From contig NZ_JAQSDL010000085.1 in assembly GCF_029945895.1 (NCBI RefSeq), positions 1 to 64,000 of the forward strand: a stretch of 64,000 nt of DNA, read 5' to 3'. The translations under genes and the position numbers were made by a program. The notes beneath the pieces are model-generated. The model ran no database searches and was not told where the DNA came from. It was given only the letters and a program-made list of their open reading frames with translations. Origin of the DNA: Polaromonas sp. Its GTDB lineage: Bacteria > Pseudomonadota > Gammaproteobacteria > Burkholderiales > Burkholderiaceae_C. Shown here piece by piece: positions 1 through 8,055 of the stretch. Numbering within the stretch: position 1 is the first letter of the stretch; the number at the start of each line of letters is the position of its first letter.

Positions 1-243
1 GACGGCTCCAAACTGACCGCCACGCAACTCGCCGTCGCGCCCAACATGGCCGGCAGCATCCCGCTGCAGCTCGTCAAGGGCAACCCCGCCATGGGCAACG
101 GCGCCATGCAGGGCGTCACCTACATCCAGCGCGTGGCCACGATGGGCGGCGTTGCACCGGCCACACCGTGCGCCGCCGGCAACCTGGGCGCCAGGCAAGT
201 CGTCAAGTACCAGGCCGACTACATCTTCTACAAGGCCATGTAA
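1..243 (+). CDS. DUF3455 family secreted protein, C-terminal part (5' end outside window)
   Basis: The open frame enters from the left edge and stops with TAA at 241-243, so only the last 80 codons are present. They align by eye with the C-terminal third of the complete DUF3455 protein at 1326-1919: a DGS start, a GVTYIQR segment matching NITYVQR, a TPC segment, and the shared end YxADYIF. DUF3455 proteins are small exported proteins of unknown function, common in proteobacteria and fungi. The two paralogues flank one unrelated secreted protein. Confidence 0.8.
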   Translation, partial: DGSKLTATQLAVAPNMAGSIPLQLVKGNPAMGNGAMQGVTYIQRVATMGGVAPATPCAAGNLGARQVVKYQADYIFYKAM

Positions 244-722
244 GCCCCGCGGTGCCGCAAGCTGAGCGTCATCGCGCGCCTGGACCGGCCATGTTTTCAC
301 CATGTTCTTTTAACCAGCTTCTCACTGGCATCCACAGTGGGAACACGCCCTGAATGGTGAGCGGCCGGCCTTCGCGTTTTGCGGGGTCGGCTTTGACAGC
401 CTGCAGGCCATCACAAGCGTGGTGGCCTGCAGGCTTTTTTGGTGCCTGCGTGACATTGCGTTGTTGGACCGCAGGCCCCGGGCGCGGCGTCCTACAGACG
501 CTTACACCTGTTGCAGCCGAAACTGGTGATCAGCCCCACCCAAGCATCCATCAGACCTGCCATGAAACGCCTTCCCGCCCATCCGCCCGGAAAAGCCTTG
601 TTCCATGGAAGCCCCTGTTCCACGCCGCGCTGTGCGCCGTACCGCGAAAGCGGCGGCTTCCTACAGGGCCCGGCGCGGGCCTGCGGTCTGATAGCCGAAT
701 CATCAGCAAGGAGTAACCTGTC
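244..722. other. Gene-poor stretch after the first DUF3455 gene
   Basis: No convincing gene is seen in these 479 bases; the short open frames lack ribosome binding sites and overlap one another. The stretch holds one strong terminator hairpin (398-440) and, at its right end, the ribosome binding site AAGGAG (about 708-713) for the gene at 723. Confidence 0.6.
398..440 (+). terminator. Rho-independent terminator
   Basis: A perfect 13-bp stem (AGCCTGCAGGCCA with TGGCCTGCAGGCT) around a 12-base loop is followed directly by a run of T. It lies about 155 bases beyond the stop of the left-edge gene and probably ends that transcript. Confidence 0.85.
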
Positions 723-1208
723 ATGAGAAACACGTACCATTTGTTTCGCGCGATCAGCCTGACCATCGGTCTGGCCCTTCTGGTGGTCACCGGCACGGCC
801 GCCATGATGGCCGCCTTTTCTTCAGGTCCTGCCTCGGCGCCCCGCGCTTATGGCCAGATGGTGCTCGCTCCCCTGCCTGAGGCCGCTCAAGCCTCAGGTC
901 AAGCCCTGTCACCCGCCGGTGACGACCACGTGTTGTACCAGCGCGTGGCCCGCGCCGACGGAACCCAGGCATGGGAACTGACGCCAGCCCCGCAAACCAC
1001 CGAAGCAACCGACAACCGCAGCAAGGCCGTCGTGGCCATGCGCCCCACCTTTGATGACCCGGGCTTCAGCCGCGTCAGCTACAGCCTGCAGGCCAAACCT
1101 GCCGGCTTCAGCAAGGCCCTGAAAAGCTGCACCCACGCCGTGATCGGCCAGGGCGCCAAGCTCAAAACCATGGGCGCGTATGACATTTCCTGCGCGAGCC
1201 TCGGCTAA
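723..1208 (+). CDS. Secreted protein of unknown function
   Basis: A 161-residue protein with an N-terminal hydrophobic segment (about residues 9-30) that looks like a signal peptide or membrane anchor, followed by an Ala/Pro-rich linker. The ATG at 723 follows AAGGAG at a normal distance. The C-terminal half contains two cysteines (in KSCTHA and DISCAS) that could form a disulphide in the periplasm. No family is recognised. It lies between two DUF3455 genes on the same strand. Confidence 0.7.
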   Translation: MRNTYHLFRAISLTIGLALLVVTGTAAMMAAFSSGPASAPRAYGQMVLAPLPEAAQASGQALSPAGDDHVLYQRVARADGTQAWELTPAPQTTEATDNRSKAVVAMRPTFDDPGFSRVSYSLQAKPAGFSKALKSCTHAVIGQGAKLKTMGAYDISCASLG

Positions 1209-1325
1209 AAAGACGCCTGCGCCGGTCGCGGACAGGACAACCAGGCTGGCGTGCGGGGGTTTCCCCGTACGGCGTCCCCCATGATCATGGGGTGTACTAG
1301 GGCAAACCCATACTCCGGAGCGTTC

Positions 1326-1919
1326 GTGCAAACAACTTCCCCCAGCCATGTCCCCCGCGGCCGCCTGTCGCGCCGTTTCGGCCTGCTTGTGCTCGTCGGC
1401 AGCGCAGCCCTGCTGGGGGCCTGCAGCCACCGCCCGCTCCAGCCCTACAACACCCAGCAGGATCTGCCCGAGGCGGTTCGGGTGCCAGACGGTTACCAGC
1501 CCGTGCTGGAAGCCACCAGCAATGGCACGCTGCTGTACGAATGCCAGGCCGTCAAACGCGCACCGTATGAATACGAGTGGCTCATGCGAAACGGCAGCGT
1601 GGACCTGACCGACACCTACGGCGCGGCCATCATGCACAAGCCCGGGGCACGCGCCAGCTGGGTCCACCGGGATGGCTCCAGCGTTACGGCCCGTGAATTT
1701 TCAGAAGTGCCCAACGGCATCAGCAGCCTGCCGCTGCAGCGCTACACCGCCCAGTCGTCCGGCGTGCCCGGGGTGTTGCACAACATCACCTACGTCCAGC
1801 GCCTGCGCACCGTGGGCGGCTGGATATCGACCACCCCTTGCACCTCGGCGCAGCTGGGCATGCGCATGACCGTGCCTTACGAGGCCGACTACATTTTCTG
1901 GCGCGCCAAAGGCTCCTGA
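1326..1919 (+). CDS. DUF3455 family lipoprotein
   Basis: 197 codons from a GTG start preceded by GGAG five bases upstream; the longer frame from 1251 has no good ribosome binding site. Residues about 12-35 form an Arg-rich n-region, a hydrophobic core and a lipobox (ALLGAC), so the product should be a lipoprotein anchored through its Cys. The mature part has the DUF3455 pattern: a VPDGYQPV start, LLYECQA, EYEW, WxxxDGSSV, and the end YEADYIF. The family has no assigned biochemical role. The partial gene at 1-243 is a paralogue. Confidence 0.85.
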   Translation: MQTTSPSHVPRGRLSRRFGLLVLVGSAALLGACSHRPLQPYNTQQDLPEAVRVPDGYQPVLEATSNGTLLYECQAVKRAPYEYEWLMRNGSVDLTDTYGAAIMHKPGARASWVHRDGSSVTAREFSEVPNGISSLPLQRYTAQSSGVPGVLHNITYVQRLRTVGGWISTTPCTSAQLGMRMTVPYEADYIFWRAKGS

Positions 1920-1953
1920 AACGCCGCCGCCAGCGCGGGGCCAAGCCGCCCAC

Positions 1954-1989
1954 AAAAAAGCCCGCAGATCTGAGCCTGCGGGCTTTTTT
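1954..1989. terminator. Bidirectional terminator between convergent genes
   Basis: AAAAAAGCCCGCAG and CTGCGGGCTTTTTT form a perfect stem around an eight-base loop. The A run on one side and T run on the other let it stop transcription from both the DUF3455 gene (plus) and the gene ending at 2014 (minus). Confidence 0.9.
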
Positions 1990-2013
1990 GATGGGGGGTG
2001 GCAAGTGGCGGGT

Positions 2014-2451
2014 TCAGCGGCCGTAGTAATAACCTGGCGCCTGGTTCTGCACGTAGTAACCACCCTGGCGATAGCCACCGCGGCGGTCGTCGTCACGGCC
2101 GTGATGGCCATGCCGCTTGTTCCAGCCATGGGGGCGGCCGTAATACACCGGTGCGGGCTGCACGTAGACAGGGCGCGGCTGGTAGTACACCGGCGCCGGC
2201 TGGTAATACACCGGTGCCGGTTGCACATACACAGGGCGGGGCTGCACATAAACCGGCTGCGAGTACACCGGGTAGGCATTGGTCACGCCGATCTGCGCGC
2301 CCGGAAGCACCACACCAACGGAAAACTGCACGTCGCTGCGGGCGTGCGCACCGCCGGCAAAACCCATGGCCGCAACGGCCAGGGCGGCGGCTGCGCCGGC
2401 CATCAACATCGGCTTGCGGGACGGTGCGGCTTGAAAGGTTGTCTTAAGCAT
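2014..2451 (-). CDS. Secreted Tyr/Pro-rich repeat protein
   Basis: 145 residues. The N-terminus has a positively charged stretch, a long Ala-rich hydrophobic segment and an AHA-R signal peptidase-like site near residue 38. The middle (about residues 60-105) is a run of short imperfect repeats built on PVYVQP and PVYYQP; the tail is rich in Gly, Tyr, Arg and His. Similar repeat proteins occur as uncharacterised exported proteins in betaproteobacteria. No catalytic motif is present. The gene is divergent from the glnS fusion, with 148 bases between the two starts. Confidence 0.75.
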   Translation of the reverse strand: MLKTTFQAAPSRKPMLMAGAAAALAVAAMGFAGGAHARSDVQFSVGVVLPGAQIGVTNAYPVYSQPVYVQPRPVYVQPAPVYYQPAPVYYQPRPVYVQPAPVYYGRPHGWNKRHGHHGRDDDRRGGYRQGGYYVQNQAPGYYYGR

Positions 2452-2586
2452 TGCTTTCTCCTTGAACTGGGCAGAAAAAGCCCATGAAGGTATTAAACGC
2501 GCCAGCCGGGTAACGGGCTACCGCACGCACAGTGAAGAGCGTAGCCAAAAGTAACGCCCACGAAGGGGCGACCAGTGGCAACACCC

Positions 2587-2592
2587 TAGAAT
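2587..2592 (+). promoter_or_regulatory. TAGAAT -10 element, probable leaderless start of the glnS fusion
   Basis: TAGAAT ends seven bases before the ATG at 2600, and no Shine-Dalgarno sequence is present. A transcript from this -10 element would begin at or within a base or two of the start codon. The same arrangement is seen at 14386, 15911 and 39850. Confidence 0.45.
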
Positions 2593-2599
2593 CAGCCTC

Positions 2600-5500
2600 A
2601 TGAACGCCCCTGCAGACAAAGAAACCCACAAACCCAGCAATTTCCTGCGCCAGATCATCGAACATGACCTGGCCGCCGGCACCTATTCCGGCCGCAAATG
2701 GGGCGGCAGCCCCGGCGACGCGGCCCACCACGCCGCCGGCCAGCCCGACCCGGCCAAAATCCGCCTGCGTTTTCCGCCCGAGCCCAACGGCTACCTGCAC
2801 GTCGGCCACGCCAAAAGCATCTGCCTGAACTTTGGCCTGGCGCGCGACTACGGCGGCGTCTGCCACCTGCGTTTTGACGACACCAACCCCGAAAAGGAAG
2901 ACACCGAATACGTTGACTCCATCAAGGACGCCGTGCAGTGGCTGGGTTTTGACTGGCACAACGGCAGCGAAAACAACCTCTACCAGGCCAGCGACTACTT
3001 CGACTTCATGTACCGCGCCGCCGAATATCTGATCGAGTCCGGCAACGCCTATGTGGACGAACAAAGCGCCGACGAGATGCGCCACAACCGCGGCGACTTC
3101 GTCAAACCCGGCACCAACAGCCCCTTCCGCGGCCGTACCCCGGCCGAGAATCTGGCGCGCTTTCGCGAGATGCGTGACGGCCAGCTGGCCGACGGCGCCG
3201 CCGTGCTGCGCGCAAAGATCGACATGGCCAGCCCCAACATCAACCTGCGCGACCCGGCCATCTACCGCATACGCCGCGCGCACCACCACAACACCGGCGA
3301 CAAATGGTGCATCTACCCGATGTACACCTATGCGCACCCGATCGAAGACGCACTGGAGCAGATCACCCACAGCATCTGCACGCTGGAGTTTGAAGACCAG
3401 CGCCCGTTTTACGACTGGCTGCTCGACAAGCTGGCTGAAGGCCAACTGATCGCCAGCCCGCATCCGCGCCAGTATGAATTTGCACGGCTCAACCTCACCT
3501 ATGTGCTGACCAGCAAACGCAAGCTTCGACTATTGGTTGAGGACGGGCACGTTAGCGGATGGGATGACCCTAGGATGCCCACGATTGTTGGAATGCGCAA
3601 GCGAGGCTACACGGCCGAGGCAATTAACCTATTCTGTCAGCGCATTGGTGTGACCAAAAGTGATTCTTGGATTGACTATGCAGTACTTGAACAAGCAGTC
3701 CGCGATGACTTGGAGGCCAAAACCGACCGGGTTATGGCTGTTTTCGATCCCCTCAAAATTGTTGTTACAAACCTACCCGACGACTGGAGCGACGTTTGCG
3801 TGGCACCAAGGAACCCCCACGATCCAACGGCGTTACCACGGACTTTCAGCTTTGGAAAAAATCTTTGGATAGAACGTGATGACTTTAGAAAAGTACAAGA
3901 GAAGGGTTTCTTCAGACTCTTCCCAGGCAACACAGTTAGGCTGAAATATGGACACGTTGTAAAGTGCACCGGATTTACAGTCGACTCCAATCAAAGAGTT
4001 TCCGAAGTGCAGGTTGAGTTGGTGCCTGATACGAAAAGTGGAACTAGCGGCGCAGACAAAGTGAAAGTCAAAAGCACTTTGAGTTGGGTTAACGCAAAGG
4101 ATGGGGAGGAAGTTGAGGTCAAGTTGTATGACCGACTGTTCATCTCAGAAAAACCAGAATCCAGCGTCGAGAACTTTATAGACGCACTGAACCCAAGATC
4201 GCTCTCCATTGTTCGTGGATTTATCGAAGCCGGATTTTCTTCTAAGTTAAGAACTTCCAAAGCCGTTCAAGTTGAACGGCATGGGTATTTTTTATTAGAC
4301 AACGATGACGGGAAAACTACCCTTTCACGAATCGTTTCACTCAAAGATTCTTGGACTAAAAAAGAAACAGTGATAGGGGACACAGTCGTGGAAGATCAAC
4401 TGGTACTTTCTGACCTGATTAACCGCTTGAGCAAGAATGGTGCATATGAGCTACCTGACATTGTTACCTCGAGCGCAGTCCATCTAACTGACCCTGTACA
4501 AAACTACGTTGACCCAGCTCTCTCCACTTTAAGAGCTGGTACGGAGCGCTCCCCAATTGCCGTCATCAGAGCACCGGGGGCAGTCGGAAAAACGTCTCTA
4601 GCAAAAGAGATTGCATACCGCACAAAAAGTCTCTATTGGAATGTGAGCGAGCTGGAGTTAGGCTCAAACGCCTTCGTAGGGACTTTGTTAGAAACAGTCG
4701 GAGATACACACGTTAGCGCTACGCTGGAAGCGCTTCGGACCGGGAAAGTGGCTCTCATATTCGATGCGTTCGACGAGGCGAATATTCGCTCAGGAATTTC
4801 AAAAATAGAAACGTTCATAGCCAAAATTGCTCAACGAACTTCAGAATCGCCAAACTTGGTCGTATTATTTTTTGCCCGAGGTGATACTGCCGATCAACTT
4901 GTGAATTACCTCGACGAGTTGGATTCTTTTCCATCAAATGTTCCGCTTTATGAAATCCAACACTTTGACCGTCAGCGTTCTTTAAAGTTTGTTTTGAACG
5001 GTGTCGGTCCAGCGCATGGCACGGGTGCTATCCGGGAAACCTTTACCGAGCTTGAGACTGGGTTTGCATCATCCATGGGAATTTTGGGAGACCCATGGAA
5101 TGACGATGGTTTTCGCTCATTTATGGGTTACGCACCGGTTTTACAAACAATTATTCGGTATATCGCGAGAACCCCTAACCTAGTCAAAAACTCACACTCG
5201 CTTCTTCCACACTCCAGCCTGAAAACCAGCCCATTGGAGTCAGTCTTTGAAGCTCTTCTAAGTCGTGAACAAAATAAAGCCATTGAAGCCCTGAAACCTA
5301 AATTTCAAACTGATGAGGCGAAGGCTTTCAACTGGGAAGCGGTGTACGCTCGGGATGAACAACTGGAGCGCTTGGCCGCCCTAGTACTTACAAGAGAAGA
5401 GGGGTTTGTCCCAGACTGCGTAGATTCATTCCCAGTCTGGTTAAAAGAAAAGTACATGGCAGCTACGACAGAATTTTTAGGGGAGCACGTCTTCCTGGAT

Positions 5501-6475
5501 GGACGTCAGTTTGTAGGTCCCGCATTTAGAGACTATGTTCTCGCTTGGTCGCTAAAACACGAACTGCTTTCGCAGGATGCCGAGAGGTATCTCGACGACG
5601 CAAAATTTGTTCCGAGTCAAGTATTGAGTCGTATGTACAAAGCATTCAAGGGCAATGGGTCGCGTAGCCATTTTGGATATTTGATTGAAGCCGAGCAATC
5701 TGCCAGCCGCCAAGCGAACCCTAGTGTCGCAATCGTTACTGACGAAAAATCGACTTCTCTTTTGATCGCAAATCAATTTTCAGAGGAAGACGGCGGATTT
5801 CTGATTAGGGCTGAAGACTCTGACCAACCCATACGCCTCGGAACTCGGTTTCAAAAATTGCTGATTAATGACAGTGGCACCATTTACTTGGGAAGGCATG
5901 GCGCAGAACTTCAGATTGGGGAATGCGACATCTCGGGAGCCAACATTGATATCGTGTCTGAAACATTTAGGATTCTGGCCACTGCACATGGCAACGAAAG
6001 CAACTGTTTTATTGACGCCCGGGAGACCTTGACAGTCGTACCGTCCGGCGGAAATGTGTTTCTAGGCTTAAAAGGAACACTGGAGATTCGATGCCCTAAC
6101 TCACTTCCATATCCATGGGAGCTTTACAAAGCGAAGTCTCCGAGTGGAACCGGTGGATCTATCACTGTTCAGGATGCATTTCATACCTTGGCGAGAATTG
6201 TTCATTGGTTCAAGAATACTGAAAGTACCGGGGAACTGGCTTGCTTTGAAGAACTAGTTAAAAGTCATATTTCCAAGAAAAACGACCTCCGATCAGAATT
6301 GCTTAACTATCTGCTGGCTCAGGGAGTACTGAGTCACAGGAGACCGTGGTTCATCGTAGATCCCCATCAAGCGGAGAAGGCTGGTATTAACTGGGCTTCG
6401 ATTAACAAAAGCGATCTAACGCCTAAGCTAAATACTTTCGTTGAAGGTTTTTTGAAGCATCGCAATCAAGGCTAA
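2600..6475 (+). CDS. glnS: Glutaminyl-tRNA synthetase fused to a NACHT/STAND-type NTPase
   Basis: 1291 residues, against about 550-600 for normal GlnRS. Residues 1 to ~589 are a complete class I GlnRS: PPEPNGYLHVGHA (HIGH motif, 67-70), the catalytic core, the KMSKS-type LTSKRK at 303-308, WDDPRMPT, and the anticodon-binding beta-barrels ending in LKDSWTKKE. After a short linker comes a P-loop ATPase: APGAVGKTS (658-666, a Walker A variant with Ala at the first Gly position) and ALIFDAFDE (718-726), a Walker B with the second acidic pair typical of NACHT/STAND ATPases, then LVVLFFARGD like a sensor-1 strand. Residues ~780-930 look helical, ~930-1090 beta-rich, and the last ~100 helical again; none of these is recognised. 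Up to codon 308 base use is GC-rich like the neighbours. From codon 309 (3524) to the stop it is clearly AT-richer, with CGA, CTA, TTG and GTT codons. It is presumably the cell's essential GlnRS. A defence or sensing role for the NTPase is inference. Confidence 0.9.
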   Translation: MNAPADKETHKPSNFLRQIIEHDLAAGTYSGRKWGGSPGDAAHHAAGQPDPAKIRLRFPPEPNGYLHVGHAKSICLNFGLARDYGGVCHLRFDDTNPEKEDTEYVDSIKDAVQWLGFDWHNGSENNLYQASDYFDFMYRAAEYLIESGNAYVDEQSADEMRHNRGDFVKPGTNSPFRGRTPAENLARFREMRDGQLADGAAVLRAKIDMASPNINLRDPAIYRIRRAHHHNTGDKWCIYPMYTYAHPIEDALEQITHSICTLEFEDQRPFYDWLLDKLAEGQLIASPHPRQYEFARLNLTYVLTSKRKLRLLVEDGHVSGWDDPRMPTIVGMRKRGYTAEAINLFCQRIGVTKSDSWIDYAVLEQAVRDDLEAKTDRVMAVFDPLKIVVTNLPDDWSDVCVAPRNPHDPTALPRTFSFGKNLWIERDDFRKVQEKGFFRLFPGNTVRLKYGHVVKCTGFTVDSNQRVSEVQVELVPDTKSGTSGADKVKVKSTLSWVNAKDGEEVEVKLYDRLFISEKPESSVENFIDALNPRSLSIVRGFIEAGFSSKLRTSKAVQVERHGYFLLDNDDGKTTLSRIVSLKDSWTKKETVIGDTVVEDQLVLSDLINRLSKNGAYELPDIVTSSAVHLTDPVQNYVDPALSTLRAGTERSPIAVIRAPGAVGKTSLAKEIAYRTKSLYWNVSELELGSNAFVGTLLETVGDTHVSATLEALRTGKVALIFDAFDEANIRSGISKIETFIAKIAQRTSESPNLVVLFFARGDTADQLVNYLDELDSFPSNVPLYEIQHFDRQRSLKFVLNGVGPAHGTGAIRETFTELETGFASSMGILGDPWNDDGFRSFMGYAPVLQTIIRYIARTPNLVKNSHSLLPHSSLKTSPLESVFEALLSREQNKAIEALKPKFQTDEAKAFNWEAVYARDEQLERLAALVLTREEGFVPDCVDSFPVWLKEKYMAATTEFLGEHVFLDGRQFVGPAFRDYVLAWSLKHELLSQDAERYLDDAKFVPSQVLSRMYKAFKGNGSRSHFGYLIEAEQSASRQANPSVAIVTDEKSTSLLIANQFSEEDGGFLIRAEDSDQPIRLGTRFQKLLINDSGTIYLGRHGAELQIGECDISGANIDIVSETFRILATAHGNESNCFIDARETLTVVPSGGNVFLGLKGTLEIRCPNSLPYPWELYKAKSPSGTGGSITVQDAFHTLARIVHWFKNTESTGELACFEELVKSHISKKNDLRSELLNYLLAQGVLSHRRPWFIVDPHQAEKAGINWASINKSDLTPKLNTFVEGFLKHRNQG

Positions 6476-6580
6476 TGGGGGCGCTCGACGAGGTTTCACG
6501 TTTGCCACCTGCGTTTATGGAAGCTAGGCAGCTCATTTTTAGATTTTTTTGTCCGATGATGAGCACGCCGGACACAGCCG

Positions 6581-6715
6581 ATGCTCGACTTCCTCGAAGA
6601 AGTCGCCTTCGTCGCATCCTCAGACTACGTCACGCCGAAGATGCTCAGCTACGCCGGTGTCAAGCGCGACGGTCACGATCGACCTCCCTCGGCTGACAGG
6701 CGCATGGTGACGTAA
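6581..6715 (+). pseudogene. Relic of a SAM-dependent methyltransferase N-terminus
   Basis: A 44-codon open frame starting MLDFLEEVAFV. Its sequence LEEVAFVASSDYVTPKML and SYAGVKR match position by position the LEEVPFITSP and MLTIAGVKRGDHVIDLG region of the broken methyltransferase at 7369-7721. The similarity stops just before the SAM-binding glycine loop, where the frame runs into unrelated residues. It is a truncated second copy of that family, not a working gene. Confidence 0.6.
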
Positions 6716-6752
6716 CCACCGAGCGGCCAAAGCCAAGCACCCTGCCATAGAG

Positions 6753-7194
6753 TCACTTCTTCTGAGAAATCAGCTCCGCCTTGTCCCGCACCAGGTTCGC
6801 AGAGATACCCGACTCCAGCAGGGTCTTGAGGTCACACAGCACGATGCTGAAACCTTCGGTCGCACCGACCGCTTCTGCCGCTTCCATGAACCCGCTAGCG
6901 ACCACGCTCACCACGGTAGCACCTGCCCCCTGTGGCTTGAAAGTCATCTCGACGTGGATGCCGTCGGACCAGTCGAACCCAAGCTGGTGCGCTGCTTCAA
7001 AATGCCGTGACAGTGACGGTGTGTTCAGCGCCGGGCACCATGAAGTGCCAAGTCACCGTTGCGCCCTGCCTGAGCGGGCCCGACGTTTTGGCCAGCCAGA
7101 ATTTGACAATGGTGTCGGGGTTCACGAAAGCGTCAAAACAGCGCTGAGCTGAACTGCGGATGAGCATCTCGGCCTTGGCATCGCATGTATTCAT
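6753..7194 (-). pseudogene. SRPBCC (AHSA1-like) protein broken by a frameshift
   Basis: The N-terminal part (start at 7194, MNTCDAKAEMLIRSS) reads into VTVTAF and then meets a stop at the run of four A at 6999-7002 (four T on the coding strand). Removing one base there joins it to EAAHQLGFDWSDGIHVEM and the remaining frame down to 6753, which ends with the AHSA1-type LCDLKTLLESG and NLVRDKAELI. Together they make a normal SRPBCC domain of about 147 residues. Either the gene is dead by a one-base insertion, or the base is a sequencing error. Confidence 0.75.
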
Positions 7195-7368
7195 ATCGGT
7201 CGCCTGTATCAAGAAAGCGGAAGCGTTGTTGGCACCCCCCTGTGCCATGAAAAATGATAGCCAAAGCGACCGCGCTGAGCATGACAGCGCAGAGCACGAC
7301 CCCGTCAGACCTCGCCTTGCCGAAGGCCGGCTGCGGCGCCAGCCAATCGGCAGCACAATATCCCGATG

Positions 7369-7721
7369 ATGCTGAAATCCAACCCTTCCCCAAAAATTGC
7401 AGCCCGATTTTTGCAGATGGCGATCGGCGCCGGTGTGGCCGTCTCCGCCCAAGCCCAACCCCTCGAAGAAGTCCCCTTCATCACCTCCCCGACAACGTCA
7501 CTCTGGAGATGTTGACTATCGCAGGCGTGAAGCGCGGCGACCATGTGATTGACCTCGGCTCGGGCGACGGGCGCATCGTGATCCTGGCGGCCAAACGTTT
7601 TGAAGCGACCGGCCTGGGTGTCGAGATTGACCCGTCGCTGGTGGAGAAAGCCAAGGCCAGTGCGCACAAGGCGGGGTTGGCGGACAAGACGGGAGCTAAG
7701 TGGCTGGAAGCCCGGCTGTAA
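7369..7721 (+). pseudogene. Exported class I methyltransferase, frameshifted and truncated
   Basis: From the ATG at 7369 the frame encodes a signal-peptide-like start (hydrophobic, ending VSAQAQ) and LEEVPFITSP, then slips by one base near 7487. The following frame continues with NVTLEMLTIAGVKRGDH, the SAM-binding motif VIDLGSGDGRIV, and GLGVEIDPSLVEKA, before stopping at ADKTGAKWLEARL. Family members continue for roughly 90 more residues, so the 3' end is missing as well. The upstream relic at 6581-6715 belongs to the same family. Confidence 0.75.
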
Positions 7722-7724
7722 TTT

Positions 7725-7783
7725 TGCTACTACATTGATAGCTGGTTGCGCTTGTTCCACGCGGGCTGCAACCTGATTCTGTT
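7725..7783 (+). repeat. Dispersed intergenic element, copy 1
   Basis: Matches the ~55-60 base element found eight times in the window: TTGCTAnnnnnTTGATAGCTGnTTGCGCnnG followed by a GGGCTGCA segment. It lies directly after the broken methyltransferase. Confidence 0.6.
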
Positions 7784-7826
7784 CACATACCTTCGCACAA
7801 CCCCACCCGCCCCCAAGGGCCTGCCC

Positions 7827-7854
7827 TCAAGTTTTGGGTGAAACCTGCCGATAT
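7827..7854 (+). promoter_or_regulatory. Sigma-28 (FliA) type promoter for the chemoreceptor
   Basis: TCAAGTTT (7827-7834), a 12-base spacer and GCCGATAT (7847-7854) match the flagellar consensus TAAAGTTT-N11-GCCGATAA with one mismatch in each box and one extra spacer base. Transcription would start about 190 bases before the ATG at 8056. Chemoreceptor genes are classic FliA targets. Confidence 0.65.
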
Positions 7855-8055
7855 GTACAGGGAGGTACCGGCCAGGCCGCAGCCCGGGCTGCCGGCGCGC
7901 TGGCGGGCTTCTGCGCCCAGCCGTGGGGGCCAGTGCGGGGGGAAGCTGTTGAAGTCCAGCGTGGCCCGCTTCCGCGGACTGGCACTGGCTGGGCGGCATT
8001 GACCGCGGCAGGTCCGTCACCGCTTTTTTTGTGAAATTCAAAAGAGAAAAACACC

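Noticed and set aside
3505-6475. The fusion as a simple assembly chimera at a conserved glnS motif
   Set aside because: A false join at 3524 is possible in principle, but the frame and GlnRS domain order are intact, and a second independent join would be needed near 6475 where host-like GC-rich sequence resumes. Not excluded without reads; kept as the main way to refute the finding.
6476-7721. A leftover of the displaced original glnS 3' half
   Set aside because: No WDDPRMP, anticodon-domain or RLYDRLF-like sequence was found on either strand in this stretch, so a simple insertion that left the old 3' end downstream is not supported here.
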